Assembly: GCF_003347495.1 (NCBI RefSeq)
Contig: NZ_QCXY01000006.1
Span: 1-64,000, forward strand
Direction of reading: 5' to 3'
Source: Pleomorphovibrio marinus
GTDB lineage: Bacteria > Bacteroidota > Bacteroidia > Cytophagales > Cyclobacteriaceae
DNA: 64,000 nt
Shown here: in pieces, positions 9,404 to 18,572 of the stretch
Layout: the number at the start of each line of letters is the position of its first letter
Position numbering within the stretch: position 1 is the first letter of the stretch
Notes under the pieces: generated by a model
What the model saw: the letters and a program-made list of their open reading frames with translations, nothing else
What the model was told of the DNA's origin: nothing
Database searches by the model: none
Made by a program: the position numbers and the translations under genes

Positions 9404-12105
9404 ATGGCAAGTGGGTTGTATTAGTCCTAGTGATTGGGGGGCTCTTTGCCCAATCGGTATGCGCCAATGCGGACTTGGAAAAACTAAGGGAACGCATCAA
9501 GGAAGAGATGTTGGATAAGCAACCGGATGATGCGATGACCTCCAAGCTGATGGAAACTTTATCGGAAGATGGGACTTGGTCAGATATCAACTATGAGGAC
9601 CGCTCCAGAACGGGCTTTCAGCATGTTAGCCATGTAGTTAATCTTCAAACGATGGCTTTGTCTTTATCCCATCCCTCCTCTAAATACCACAATGACGAAG
9701 CTTTAGAACAACACATCCTACTTGCCTTGCAGCATTGGTTGGATGAAGATTATATCGCTTCCAATTGGCATACCAATGAAATTGCCAACCCTACCCGATG
9801 GTTAGAAATACTCTTTTTGTTGGAAGGACATTTGGAGGAGGATCAGCAAGAAGGGGTAGCCGCTCTGGCAGCACGGGGGAACCTGGGTGCCTGGGGTGCA
9901 CGACCGGGGGGAGACCTTATCAAAATTGCAGGTATCGAAGCTACTTTGTCCTTGTTCGAACGGGATAAGAATAAGTTTCAAAATGCACTAAGGGCAATGA
10001 TTGATGAGGTGGGGATCACTTCAGGAATGGGGATCAAGCCCGATTTGGGTTTTCACCACAGGGCCGATAGGGTAACCTCTATTTTGTCCTACGGTAGGGG
10101 ATATGCGGCTACCTTTGCCGATTGGGCTCTGCGATTGGAGGGCACCTCGTTTCAGTTTCCAGAGGAAAGTACCCGTTTATTGGTGGACTACTATTTGGAT
10201 GGTATTGCCAAATCCATGGTACATGCAAGCTACAAGGATCCTGGCGTGACCAACAGGGACATGGCCAGGGAAGGGAACTTGAAGCCCTTTGATGCCTCTT
10301 TGCCCAAAAAATTGCTGGCCATCACCGATTACCGTAGGGATGAGCTTGAGGACATCATTGCCATTAGGGACGAAGGCAAAAAGCCCGATTTGAGCCATAA
10401 CAGTTTTTTCTGGTTTTCGGAATATGCCAGTCATCAGCGGCCGGGCTATTTTACCTCCGTGCGCATGCATTCGGAAAGAAATAACAACATGGAGGCACCC
10501 CATAATGGGGAATCCCTTAAAATGCATCACCATGCCGACGGATCAAATTTTATCTCCAGAACCGGTAAGGAGTACTATGATATATTTCCGGTATGGGACT
10601 GGCAAAAGATTCCGGGTACCACCATACTCCAAAAACCCACTCATCCACCTTCCAGCGAGATAGTCAAAAAAGGAAAGTCGGAATTTGTGGGTGCGGTTAC
10701 CGATGGGCAATATGGGGCTGTGGTGTTTGACTTTATCAGCCCCCATGACCCATTAAAAGCCAAGAAATCCTGGTTTTTCTTTGATGAAGGATATGCTTGT
10801 CTGGGAGCAGGAATCAGCAGTGAGGAAATACTTCCTGTATTTACCACCATCAATCAGGCTTTGCTGGAAGGGGAAATTTATTTTGGAAAATCCGGTTCTC
10901 AACACAAGCTGGAGGAGAACACAACTATCTCAGAAACCATGGATTGGGTATGGCATGACAGTGTGGCCTACGTTTTTTATCCGGCTACTGAGGTAAAAAT
11001 CCAATCCAAGGAGGCCACGGGCAAATGGGAGGATATAGTGGAAACCCAGCGGGTGAGAGGCAGGCCCGCACTTACCAAAAAACTATTTTCCATTTGGATA
11101 GACCATGGAAAGCAACCGCAAGGTGCCAGCTATGCCTATAAAGTAATTCCGGGAATATCCATGGAGGATGCGAAATCCTTATCACCTTTTTCCGACATAC
11201 ACATGCTTTCAAATACGGAAGGGCTTCAAGCGGTTTACCATTCAGATTTACAGAAAGTAAGTGTAGTGGCATATCAGGCAGGGGAATTTGAATTGCCAAA
11301 TGGAAATTCATTTTCGGTAAGTTCACCTTCAGCTCTTCTCCTACAACTGGATGGGGGAAATATTGCCTCCATTACAGTCTCAGACCCCAGTAGAAAAGGA
11401 AATCAACTGGAAATACAAGCCAGCTTTAGCGGCCATGGTGATTTTTGGTCAGCCGAAAACGGTAAAATTCGAATCCATCTTCCCAAAGGGGATAGGGCTG
11501 GAAGCAGTGTTTCCCTTGTGAATGGAACAAAAGAAGGGCAAAGACCCGATTGGGAATTTAGTGAGGATTCTACTTTTGGAAAACCGGGGGAAAAGGATGC
11601 TGCTCATTATATTGGAAAGGAATACGGCGGCGGGGTAATTGTGTGGCTGGACGAAAGTGGAGAGCATGGGTTAATCGTGGCCAAATCCGACCAACATGAA
11701 GGGATTGCCTGGCGAAACGGCAGGGCAGAGCCACCACAGCTTTACGGGGATCATGGGGATAGAATGATAAATGCTGTCAGAAGTGGTATTTACGCTGGAA
11801 AGGAAAACACCGCTGTCATCCTTCCCCAATACACAGCAGACGATATTTATGGGGATTTTGCTGCTAAGGTTTGCTCAAGATGTCAGGATGGAGGATATGG
11901 GGATTGGTATCTCCCGTCAAAAGATGAACTAGACATGTTGTACCAATGGAAGGATGAACTCGGGGGATTTGATAGTGACCTGTATTGGAGTTCTACGGAA
12001 TACAATATAGGATTTGTTTGGGGGCAAAATTTCAGTGGGTATGGAGGACAATTTACTCAAAATAAGGGATCACGATATGCAGTAAGGTGCATTAGGAAAT
12101 TTTAA
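9400..12105 (+). CDS. PL8-family polysaccharide lyase with C-terminal DUF1566 domain
   Basis: This 901-residue secreted protein (signal peptide about 1-23) is a PL8-type lyase, a family acting on chondroitin, hyaluronan or xanthan. The toroid shows NWHTNEIANPTRW (about 124-136), GARPGGDLIKIAG and FHHRADRVTSILSYG (about 217-231), which holds the expected catalytic His and Tyr. The super-sandwich begins near 365 with HNGESLKMHHHADGSNF and DWQKIPGTT (about 401-409). The PL8 part ends near 715. Residues about 735-901 form a DUF1566 domain (GGGVIVWLDESGEHGL, DWYLPSKDELDMLY, YWSSTEY, YAVRCIRKF), not a normal part of PL8 enzymes. The frame is continuous with no sign of a sequencing fusion. The DUF1566 part may bind a ligand or surface (inference). 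Confidence 0.88.
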   Translation: MNGKWVVLVLVIGGLFAQSVCANADLEKLRERIKEEMLDKQPDDAMTSKLMETLSEDGTWSDINYEDRSRTGFQHVSHVVNLQTMALSLSHPSSKYHNDEALEQHILLALQHWLDEDYIASNWHTNEIANPTRWLEILFLLEGHLEEDQQEGVAALAARGNLGAWGARPGGDLIKIAGIEATLSLFERDKNKFQNALRAMIDEVGITSGMGIKPDLGFHHRADRVTSILSYGRGYAATFADWALRLEGTSFQFPEESTRLLVDYYLDGIAKSMVHASYKDPGVTNRDMAREGNLKPFDASLPKKLLAITDYRRDELEDIIAIRDEGKKPDLSHNSFFWFSEYASHQRPGYFTSVRMHSERNNNMEAPHNGESLKMHHHADGSNFISRTGKEYYDIFPVWDWQKIPGTTILQKPTHPPSSEIVKKGKSEFVGAVTDGQYGAVVFDFISPHDPLKAKKSWFFFDEGYACLGAGISSEEILPVFTTINQALLEGEIYFGKSGSQHKLEENTTISETMDWVWHDSVAYVFYPATEVKIQSKEATGKWEDIVETQRVRGRPALTKKLFSIWIDHGKQPQGASYAYKVIPGISMEDAKSLSPFSDIHMLSNTEGLQAVYHSDLQKVSVVAYQAGEFELPNGNSFSVSSPSALLLQLDGGNIASITVSDPSRKGNQLEIQASFSGHGDFWSAENGKIRIHLPKGDRAGSSVSLVNGTKEGQRPDWEFSEDSTFGKPGEKDAAHYIGKEYGGGVIVWLDESGEHGLIVAKSDQHEGIAWRNGRAEPPQLYGDHGDRMINAVRSGIYAGKENTAVILPQYTADDIYGDFAAKVCSRCQDGGYGDWYLPSKDELDMLYQWKDELGGFDSDLYWSSTEYNIGFVWGQNFSGYGGQFTQNKGSRYAVRCIRKF

Positions 12106-12139
12106 TAAAGCTATGGTATACAAAGTAAGTGGAGTGAAT

Positions 12140-14032
12140 ATGGACAAAAATAGGATTAAGGCTTGGACTATGGGGCAAGGCTGGCTGATTGGCACACTGA
12201 TAATGCTAATTACTTACCCGTTGCTGGGGCAGGAGGTGCCGAAAACCCTTCCTGTGAAGGATCATCCTAGAATTTTACTGTTAAAGGGAGAGGAAAGCAT
12301 GATTAAGAAAAATGTAGAAACAGACCCCCGATGGGAGAATTTACATACTGCCATCATGCAAGAGGCCCAAAGCATCATCCATGAGGATGTGTTGGAGCGC
12401 AAGCAGATAGGCAGACGCTTGCTTTCCGTATCCAGAGAGGCCTTGAGAAGGATTTTTTATCTTAGCTATGCTTACAGGATGAGTGGGGAACAACTGTTCC
12501 TTAAGCGGGCCGAGGAAGAAATGTTGGCTGTTTCCCGATTTTCGGATTGGAATCCCAGCCACTTTTTGGATGTGGCCGAAATGACCATGGCCCTGTCCAT
12601 AGGATACGATTGGTTGTTTGATGGCTTATCAAAAGCATCGAAAAGGACGATAAAAGATGCCATCGTTCAATTGGGCATAAAGCCCTCCTATGACGAAGAA
12701 TACAACTGGTTTCTGTCAGCTACCCATAACTGGAATCAGGTCTGTAATGCAGGGATGCTATATGGGGCCTTGGCAATCTACGAGGAGGAGCCGGAGCTGG
12801 CCCATAAAACCATACATAGGGCAGTAGAAACAATCAGCTTGGCAATGGAGGATTATCAACCGGATGGAGCCTATCCGGAGGGATATGGTTATTGGGCGTA
12901 TGGAACCACCTTTAATGTGCTCTTTCTGGATGCCATAGAGCGGATTTATTCTACAGACTTTGGGCTAAACGAGGTACCGGGTTTTCTGGAGACAGCAGGG
13001 TTTTTCAAGAATATGTCTGGGGTTACCGGCTATTCCTTTAATTGGGGAGATGCAGGTGGTGGTCGTGGAAGTATTACCCCGGCTATGTATTGGTTTGCGG
13101 AGAAAAACCAGGAGCCCTCCTTGTTATGGGTGGAAAGGGGGCAGTTTGACAGGGGAGATTTAAGCAGGTTTACTTCCAACAGGATTCTGCCTGCTGCCAT
13201 GATATGGGGAAAGAATTTTTCCTTGGATAAAATCCCTGTTCCGGAAAGAAAGGTTTGGGTAGGGCAAGGTGCCAACCCCTTGGCCTTGATGCGAACCTCT
13301 TGGACTGATCCCAATGCGATATACCTGGGATTTAAGGCCGGTTCTGCATCGGTGAATCATGGGCATATGGATATTGGATCCTTTATTATGGAGGCCAATG
13401 GGGTTCGATGGGCCATGGATTTCGGAAGTCAGAACTATGAAAGCCTGGAATCAAAGGGGATTGCCTTGTTTGGGCGAACCCAAGATGCTGAAAGGTGGTC
13501 CGTGTTCAGGCTCAATAATTTTGTGCATAACACCTTGACCTTCGACGGGGAGTTGCAAAGAGTGGATGGATATGCAAAAATTGATAAGTATGGTGATGAA
13601 GAAAACCTTGCCTTTGCCCAATCAGACATCAGTACAGTGTATAAAGATCAGGTGGAACAATTCCAAAGGGGGGTGGCCATTGTGGATCAGGCCTATGTGT
13701 TGGTAAGGGACGAAATCAATAATAAGTCCGGCAAAACCCACATGCGATGGAATATGCTGACTTCGGCGAATGTAGAGGTCAGCGAAGATGGTGCTACTTT
13801 GACCAAAGACGGAAAAACATTGACCCTTAGAATGATGGGTTTGGAAAATGTAAAGTGGCAAACATATAGTACAACACCCACAACGGATTATGATGCACCC
13901 AATCCTGGAACCATTATGGTGGGTTTCGAATATGAAGCCGAAGCGGATGAAAACATTAATTATGAGGTTTACTTATTGCCGGAGGGCACGACCCCACCAT
14001 CCCAAATGCTCAATCCGCTAAAGGATTGGTAA
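12140..14032 (+). CDS. Heparinase II/III-family polysaccharide lyase (paralog 2)
   Basis: This is a second heparinase-superfamily lyase, sharing the layout and motifs of the gene at 7490-9403: DWNPSHFLDVAEMTMA, HNWNQVCNAG (about 195-204), PDGAYPEGYGYWAYG and a sandwich motif NHGHMDIGSF (about 406-415). The start at 12140 gives a compact signal peptide (MDKNRIKAW, then a hydrophobic core ending LLGQ); an in-frame ATG at 12113, 8 bp after the PL8 stop, is the alternative. Compared with paralog 1 it diverges mainly in the sandwich, which may mean different subsites on one polymer. It is the last of the contiguous lyase genes; a 338-bp gap with repeats follows. Exo- or endo-action cannot be told from sequence. 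Confidence 0.88.
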   Translation: MDKNRIKAWTMGQGWLIGTLIMLITYPLLGQEVPKTLPVKDHPRILLLKGEESMIKKNVETDPRWENLHTAIMQEAQSIIHEDVLERKQIGRRLLSVSREALRRIFYLSYAYRMSGEQLFLKRAEEEMLAVSRFSDWNPSHFLDVAEMTMALSIGYDWLFDGLSKASKRTIKDAIVQLGIKPSYDEEYNWFLSATHNWNQVCNAGMLYGALAIYEEEPELAHKTIHRAVETISLAMEDYQPDGAYPEGYGYWAYGTTFNVLFLDAIERIYSTDFGLNEVPGFLETAGFFKNMSGVTGYSFNWGDAGGGRGSITPAMYWFAEKNQEPSLLWVERGQFDRGDLSRFTSNRILPAAMIWGKNFSLDKIPVPERKVWVGQGANPLALMRTSWTDPNAIYLGFKAGSASVNHGHMDIGSFIMEANGVRWAMDFGSQNYESLESKGIALFGRTQDAERWSVFRLNNFVHNTLTFDGELQRVDGYAKIDKYGDEENLAFAQSDISTVYKDQVEQFQRGVAIVDQAYVLVRDEINNKSGKTHMRWNMLTSANVEVSEDGATLTKDGKTLTLRMMGLENVKWQTYSTTPTTDYDAPNPGTIMVGFEYEAEADENINYEVYLLPEGTTPPSQMLNPLKDW

Positions 14033-14103
14033 AGTGTTCCCTTTCTCACCTTTAATTGACCAAAAGTATGAATTCGAGCATTCCGAGAACCTCAGATAGA
14101 AGG

Positions 14104-14134
14104 ATAGCCCCAGGTAGCTCTTGGGGTGCGCTAT
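14104..14134 (+). terminator. Hairpin downstream of the lyase genes, possible weak terminator
   Basis: ATAGC pairs with GCTAT, with an inner CCCCA/TGGGG stem, about 70 bp after the last lyase stop. The following tract (TTCCCG) has no T-run, so if it terminates transcription it is weak or works in RNA stabilisation. Confidence 0.35.
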
Positions 14135-14167
14135 TTCCCGAATCCAATGCAGAACAAGTTAAAAGGC

Positions 14168-14370
14168 TTGAAAAAAATTATAAGCACATGAAATCGAGCC
14201 TGTCCTGACGGCGGTCAGGGCATGACGAGCACGTCACACACTGGGATGATTATAGATTGCGAGATTCTCCCGAAATAAATTCCCCGAAACGAGTTCGGGG
14301 CAGGCAGGGACAGGCTCCCGAAGCGAGTCCGGGTCAGGCTATGTGACCTTAAAAAGACAAATATATACAC
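14168..14370 (+). repeat. Family B repeat, copy ending at a start codon
   Basis: The unit starts at ATGAAATCGAGC (14188, after an A-rich leader copy from 14168), includes a CCTGACGGCGGTCAGG hairpin, GACGAGCACGTCACACACTG, GATTGCGAGATTC and CGAGTTCGGGGCAGGCAGG, and ends CTATGTGACC followed by an A-rich leader. The leader runs straight into the ATG at 14371. Related units are at 41876-42192 (opposite strand) and 58008-58428. Confidence 0.8.
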
Positions 14371-15765
14371 ATGAATTTATTAAGTTATTTCCAGATTCTT
14401 TACCTGGCTTTGAGCACGCTTCTTCTTTCTTGCGGTACCAATGAGCCAACAGTAATTGACGAAAGACAGGAAGAAAAAGTCTTGAAGAATTCCATTCCCA
14501 TCTCCAAAGTATGGGCGGGTCATCCGGTGGGCTTTGCCTTGATGACTGCGGGCAATCGACAATACGTGGCTTTTTATGACGAAAACCGACATATGGTGCT
14601 AGGGCAGCGGGATTTATCGGATGACGAATTTGATCTACACACCATGCCCCTATTCGATAGGGAGGAGGGCAATGGTACCAGCACCATTCTAAAATGGGAC
14701 AGCCACAATTCTGTCACACTGGGTATGGATAATGATGGCTATATCCACCTTTCCGGAAATATGCACGTTCACCCCCTTACCTATTTCAGAAGTAAGAGTC
14801 CCAATGATATCAGTGAAATGGAGCAGTTCAGGAATATGGTGGGTACAGAAGAGGACAGGTGTACCTACCCAAAGTTTATGAGGGACAGGGAAGGGAACCT
14901 AATTTTTCACTACAGGGATGGGGGCAGCGGGTCCGGAAACGAAATTTACAATATCTATGATACCGACGCCCAAACCTGGGAGCGTTTAATGGACACCCCT
15001 CTTACAGATGGCCAAGGGGAGATGAATGCGTATGCTTCGCAACCCAAATTGTACGAAGATGACTGGTACCATATGTATTGGGTGTGGAGGGATACTCCGG
15101 ACTGCGAAACTAACCATGATTTATCCTATATGAAAAGCCCAGATTTGGTGAATTGGTTTGATGTACATGGTGATCCTGTAAGCTTGCCCGCCACCATTGA
15201 TCAAACCTCCCTAATTGTGGATCCCATCCCTGTAGAGGGGGGAATCATAAACTTGGCGGCCAGGCTATGTCTGGATCCAGACCATAATCCTCTGATGGCC
15301 TATCACAAGTATGATAAGGAGGGTAATCTCCAATTTTATGTGGCCAGGTACCAAGAGGAGCAGTGGAAATCCAAGCAAGTGACCGACTGGGATTACCGTT
15401 GGGAGTTTTCCGGTCGTGGCAGCATTGAATTCGAAGTAAGGGTGGGGGAGTTTATCAGAAGGGAAGACGGAACATATGAATTGGGCTTTGACCATATCAA
15501 ATATGGACAGGGAACGCTGTTATTGGATGAGGAGCTCAACCCCATAGGGGAAGTATTGAAACCCCAAAGCTATGTAACCCAATTGGAGGTGGAAGGGGAT
15601 TTTCCCGGTTTGGAGATACGTTCCAGTTCAGACTTGGGTACTTCTCCCAATGAAAGCACTTACCTTTTGAAATGGGAAACCCTCCCCCAGAACCGGGACA
15701 GACCCCGCCCCGAACCCTGGCCGGATCCAAGTCAACTGTATCTGTTGGAGTTGGGATTCGATTAA
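14371..15765 (+). CDS. BNR-propeller lipoprotein, ulvan-lyase-like (PL24/PL25-type)
   Basis: This 464-residue lipoprotein (lipobox LLLSC, Cys about 21) has a BNR_4-type beta-propeller layout. The region SHNSVTLG...DGYIHLSGNMH holds two His exactly 20 residues apart (about H112 and H132), the arrangement of the catalytic His pair in propeller-type ulvan lyases. Further motifs are YPKFMRDREGNLIFHYRDG (about 168-186) and GEMNAYASQPKLY. The family gives propeller lyases and sialidase-like proteins; lyase function is inferred. It is the last PUL gene, separated from the other lyases by a family B repeat whose end supplies its leader, so it may be expressed separately. The start is fixed by the lipoprotein signal. 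Confidence 0.72.
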   Translation: MNLLSYFQILYLALSTLLLSCGTNEPTVIDERQEEKVLKNSIPISKVWAGHPVGFALMTAGNRQYVAFYDENRHMVLGQRDLSDDEFDLHTMPLFDREEGNGTSTILKWDSHNSVTLGMDNDGYIHLSGNMHVHPLTYFRSKSPNDISEMEQFRNMVGTEEDRCTYPKFMRDREGNLIFHYRDGGSGSGNEIYNIYDTDAQTWERLMDTPLTDGQGEMNAYASQPKLYEDDWYHMYWVWRDTPDCETNHDLSYMKSPDLVNWFDVHGDPVSLPATIDQTSLIVDPIPVEGGIINLAARLCLDPDHNPLMAYHKYDKEGNLQFYVARYQEEQWKSKQVTDWDYRWEFSGRGSIEFEVRVGEFIRREDGTYELGFDHIKYGQGTLLLDEELNPIGEVLKPQSYVTQLEVEGDFPGLEIRSSSDLGTSPNESTYLLKWETLPQNRDRPRPEPWPDPSQLYLLELGFD

Positions 15766-15887
15766 AATGAATATTATTGATCCCAAATTCTTTGGGAACC
15801 TCAAAGAAACCCAACAGGGTTTCAAACCCATTAGCTCCGAGTCATCTGACTCGGGGTAAGAAAACGCAATAGGGAACCTGCAACCCG

Positions 15888-16050
15888 GTTCGGACTTGGT
15901 ATACAAATAAATGTGCACAATATTTCCCACGCGCGACCCCCAGGCCTGAAGGGCCGACACAGCAAGCAATAACCGTGGGTGCAACCCACGGACATTGGTA
16001 CACCCCGCCTCTGTCACCAACCCCAGAGGGGTTGAACTCCCATGCCCACC
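15888..16050 (+). repeat. Family A repeat, diverged copy 3
   Basis: It contains the family A core GTGCACAATATTTCCCAC followed by GCGACCCCCAGGCCTGA and the terminal hairpin CCAACCCC...GGGGTTG, in the same orientation as copies 1 and 2. The left part of the unit is replaced by a different palindromic stretch (CCGAGTCATCTGACTCGG, 15837-15854). It lies in the gap between the PUL and the exopolysaccharide operon (15766-16111); nothing else was recognised there. Confidence 0.75.
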
Positions 16051-16111
16051 AATTCGGACGGGTTTATTTTTTTTGAAAAAAAATCTCAGTCGCTTGGTTA
16101 TAGCCAACCTC

Positions 16112-17449
16112 TTACCCGCGGATCCCATTCAGCTTATCCAACGCCATCCTGGTTAAAATCGGATAATTATGCCAAGCCTGGGAAAACGCACCCAAAAGGC
16201 GAAAGGGAATAAACCTGGCCAAAAAAACCTGTTTGATAATGGCCGTTATCAACACCGCGGTAACCAAACCGAAAGCCGCACCTAACAGCCCGAACTGCTG
16301 GATAAACACCCAGGAAAGGACTGCCCCATACAGAAAGGTGCCAAAAACCATCACCATATTGATGGCGGGTCTTCCTATGGCATCCAAAAACACCCCGGAT
16401 TGCCTGTCAAAGGGTTTGATCAGAGCAATTAAGGCCACTATTCGGAGAAAAGGTGCCGCGTCCATATATTCATTTCCAGCAATAAAATATATGATAAGTT
16501 CGGCAAAGAAAATATTGAGGATAAAAAAGGGCACGGTCAAACTCAGCATCATTCCCAATGTCTTCTCGTACATTTTGCCGATTCCCTCCAGGTCTTTTTT
16601 CTCAAAGGCTTCAGAGGCCTTGGGATAGGAAATGGAGGCAATGGAGTTCACAGGGATTTCCACCATATTCATTACCCTTCCTGCCGTATTGGCCATGGCA
16701 ACCTGTATGGGAGAAAGCAATGCTCCAAGCAGGAATTTGTCCATGCTATTGGTCAACATGGACACTAAATTGGTTCCAAAGACATACTTTCCAAAATGAA
16801 AGATCCTTTCCACCCAAGTGCCATTTTTGCCAAAGGCAAACCTGACCTGCTTGCGCACTTGGTAGACCGACATCACTGTGGCGAGAAGAAAGCAGGCATT
16901 TTGGTACCAGGCCAGGGAGTATAAGTTGAGGGGTTCCGGCGAGAGGTAATAATAAAGGATGACAAGGAATAGGGGTAGACTTTTACTGATCCCTGCCCAG
17001 AAGTAGGCTCGGAAATCATAGTTTGCCTGCATTAGCACCAGGTTATGGGTATGGATGACTAGAACAGGTAATATATACACATAGATTCTGATGATCTGGC
17101 TCAATGAAGGGGCGTTCAGCCACCTTTCCAAGTAAGGTGCCCCAAGCCAAAGTAGCAACATAAGGATTGCTGTAAGTAGGATGTTTAGCCAAAGGGAGGC
17201 CATTTGCACCCTTGCCTGCTCCTTTGCATCTTGGTTGACCATGAATTTGATCATGCCATTTTGCAGGAAGCCGTTTCTTGCCATTTCTATTATGGCTACA
17301 ATAGTGATCAACAATACCCATACACCAAATTCATCCGGTGTGAATATCCTGACCAACATCATAAAGCCCACAAAGCCAAGAAAGAAATCCACGCCCCTGT
17401 GCAGCATGGTAAAAAACCCGCTGCTAAGCCAATACCTATTTCCTGACAT
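16112..17449 (-). CDS. Wzx-type polysaccharide flippase (MATE/MOP family)
   Basis: It is predicted to flip lipid-linked repeat units across the inner membrane. About 12-14 hydrophobic segments cover the protein, starting at FLGFVGFMMLVRIFTPDEFGVWVLL, which is the typical opening of polysaccharide exporters (RF/TPDEFG motif). The start chosen (17449, MSGNRYWLSSGFF) gives 445 residues and a 14-bp overlap with the GT4 gene; in-frame ATGs at 17464 and 17497 would extend it into that gene. It is the last gene of the six-gene minus-strand operon. Confidence 0.88.
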   Translation of the reverse strand: MSGNRYWLSSGFFTMLHRGVDFFLGFVGFMMLVRIFTPDEFGVWVLLITIVAIIEMARNGFLQNGMIKFMVNQDAKEQARVQMASLWLNILLTAILMLLLWLGAPYLERWLNAPSLSQIIRIYVYILPVLVIHTHNLVLMQANYDFRAYFWAGISKSLPLFLVILYYYLSPEPLNLYSLAWYQNACFLLATVMSVYQVRKQVRFAFGKNGTWVERIFHFGKYVFGTNLVSMLTNSMDKFLLGALLSPIQVAMANTAGRVMNMVEIPVNSIASISYPKASEAFEKKDLEGIGKMYEKTLGMMLSLTVPFFILNIFFAELIIYFIAGNEYMDAAPFLRIVALIALIKPFDRQSGVFLDAIGRPAINMVMVFGTFLYGAVLSWVFIQQFGLLGAAFGLVTAVLITAIIKQVFLARFIPFRLLGAFSQAWHNYPILTRMALDKLNGIRG

Positions 17450-18572
17450 AACATATCTCCTCATAGATGGACAACACTTTGGATGCCCCACGTGCATAAC
17501 TAAATAGGGGAGGCCTTTTGAATCCCTTTTCTCTTAAGGAGGCACGGATTGCTTTGTTTTCTATTAGCAAAAGGATATTTTTGGCGAGATCTTCAGAGCT
17601 GTGAGGGTTTACGAGCAAAGCTGCATCTCCTGCAATCTCAGGCATGGAGGAGCTGGTAGAAGTAATCACGGGACAACCACAGGCCATGGCCTCTAGGATG
17701 GGAAGTCCGAAACTTTCCCGAATAGAGGGATACAGAAAAAATGCAGCTCTGGCATATATGGCAGGTAGCTCCATGTTGGGAATATACCCTGTTAAATGTA
17801 TTTGGGATCTTAACGACTCGGCTTTAAGCGTACCCAGCATTTTAGACAAAATTTCCTCTCCAAAGTCTGGCATGACGATGGGTAGGGATAGCTTTCCCTG
17901 GTGATGCAGTTGTGCCAAGGCCTCCAATACTCCTTTGAGGTTTTTTTTGGGATCCGTATTCCCCAGAAAAAGCATAAACTCTTCAGGCAATGCATACTTT
18001 TTTCTTATCCTTTCCTGGTCCTCTTCACTTACGGGAGCAAAATGTGCATTCACTCCATTGTGAACCACCTCGACCTTTTCTTCCGGGAGATTGGTAAAAT
18101 GTGCTAGAATTCTTCTTTGTTCAAATTCCGACACAGTAAGGATTTTTTGCGCATTGTTTACCACCGTAGGAACGTTCCATTTCCGGTAGGCATTTCCGAA
18201 GCGTTGGTACCAGGTACCCGCCTTCCAATTCAGTCCCTCCAGATAAATGATGTCATGAAGGGTAAGTACCAATGGACAGGACAAGTATATAGGTGCCGTA
18301 TTGCTGGTGCAATGCAATAGGTCTAGCTCGTACTTTTTTGTGGCTTTTGATAAATGGATTTGCTCCCAAATGGGATAGGGGCTGTTGGGAAGCGGGACGA
18401 TGGTTACATTGTCCTTGGGAGAGATGCAGGGATCCTCGTTTTCATTTACAAATATGAAATACTGGTTTTCCCGGTCGATTTGTTGCAAGTGTTCAATGAG
18501 TTGCAGGGCAACCATGTCCATCCCATGTTTTTTCTTGCGAAAAACCCTTTGTGCTTCTATGCCTATTCTCAT
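17436..18572 (-). CDS. GT4-family glycosyltransferase
   Basis: This 378-residue cytosolic or membrane-associated GT-B enzyme is predicted to add a sugar to the lipid-linked exopolysaccharide unit. It has an N-terminal acceptor domain (GIEAQRVF...HGMDMVALQLIEHL), then the GT4 donor domain with FLGNTDPKKNLKGVLEAL (about 200-217), RESFGLPILEAMACGCPVITS (E-x7-E motif region, about 285-306) and a C-terminal HSSEDLAKNI. Size is normal. It overlaps the upstream GT2 gene by 4 bp and the flippase gene downstream, so all are co-translated. Sugar specificity cannot be read from sequence. Confidence 0.92.
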   Translation of the reverse strand: MRIGIEAQRVFRKKKHGMDMVALQLIEHLQQIDRENQYFIFVNENEDPCISPKDNVTIVPLPNSPYPIWEQIHLSKATKKYELDLLHCTSNTAPIYLSCPLVLTLHDIIYLEGLNWKAGTWYQRFGNAYRKWNVPTVVNNAQKILTVSEFEQRRILAHFTNLPEEKVEVVHNGVNAHFAPVSEEDQERIRKKYALPEEFMLFLGNTDPKKNLKGVLEALAQLHHQGKLSLPIVMPDFGEEILSKMLGTLKAESLRSQIHLTGYIPNMELPAIYARAAFFLYPSIRESFGLPILEAMACGCPVITSTSSSMPEIAGDAALLVNPHSSEDLAKNILLLIENKAIRASLREKGFKRPPLFSYARGASKVLSIYEEICYVRK

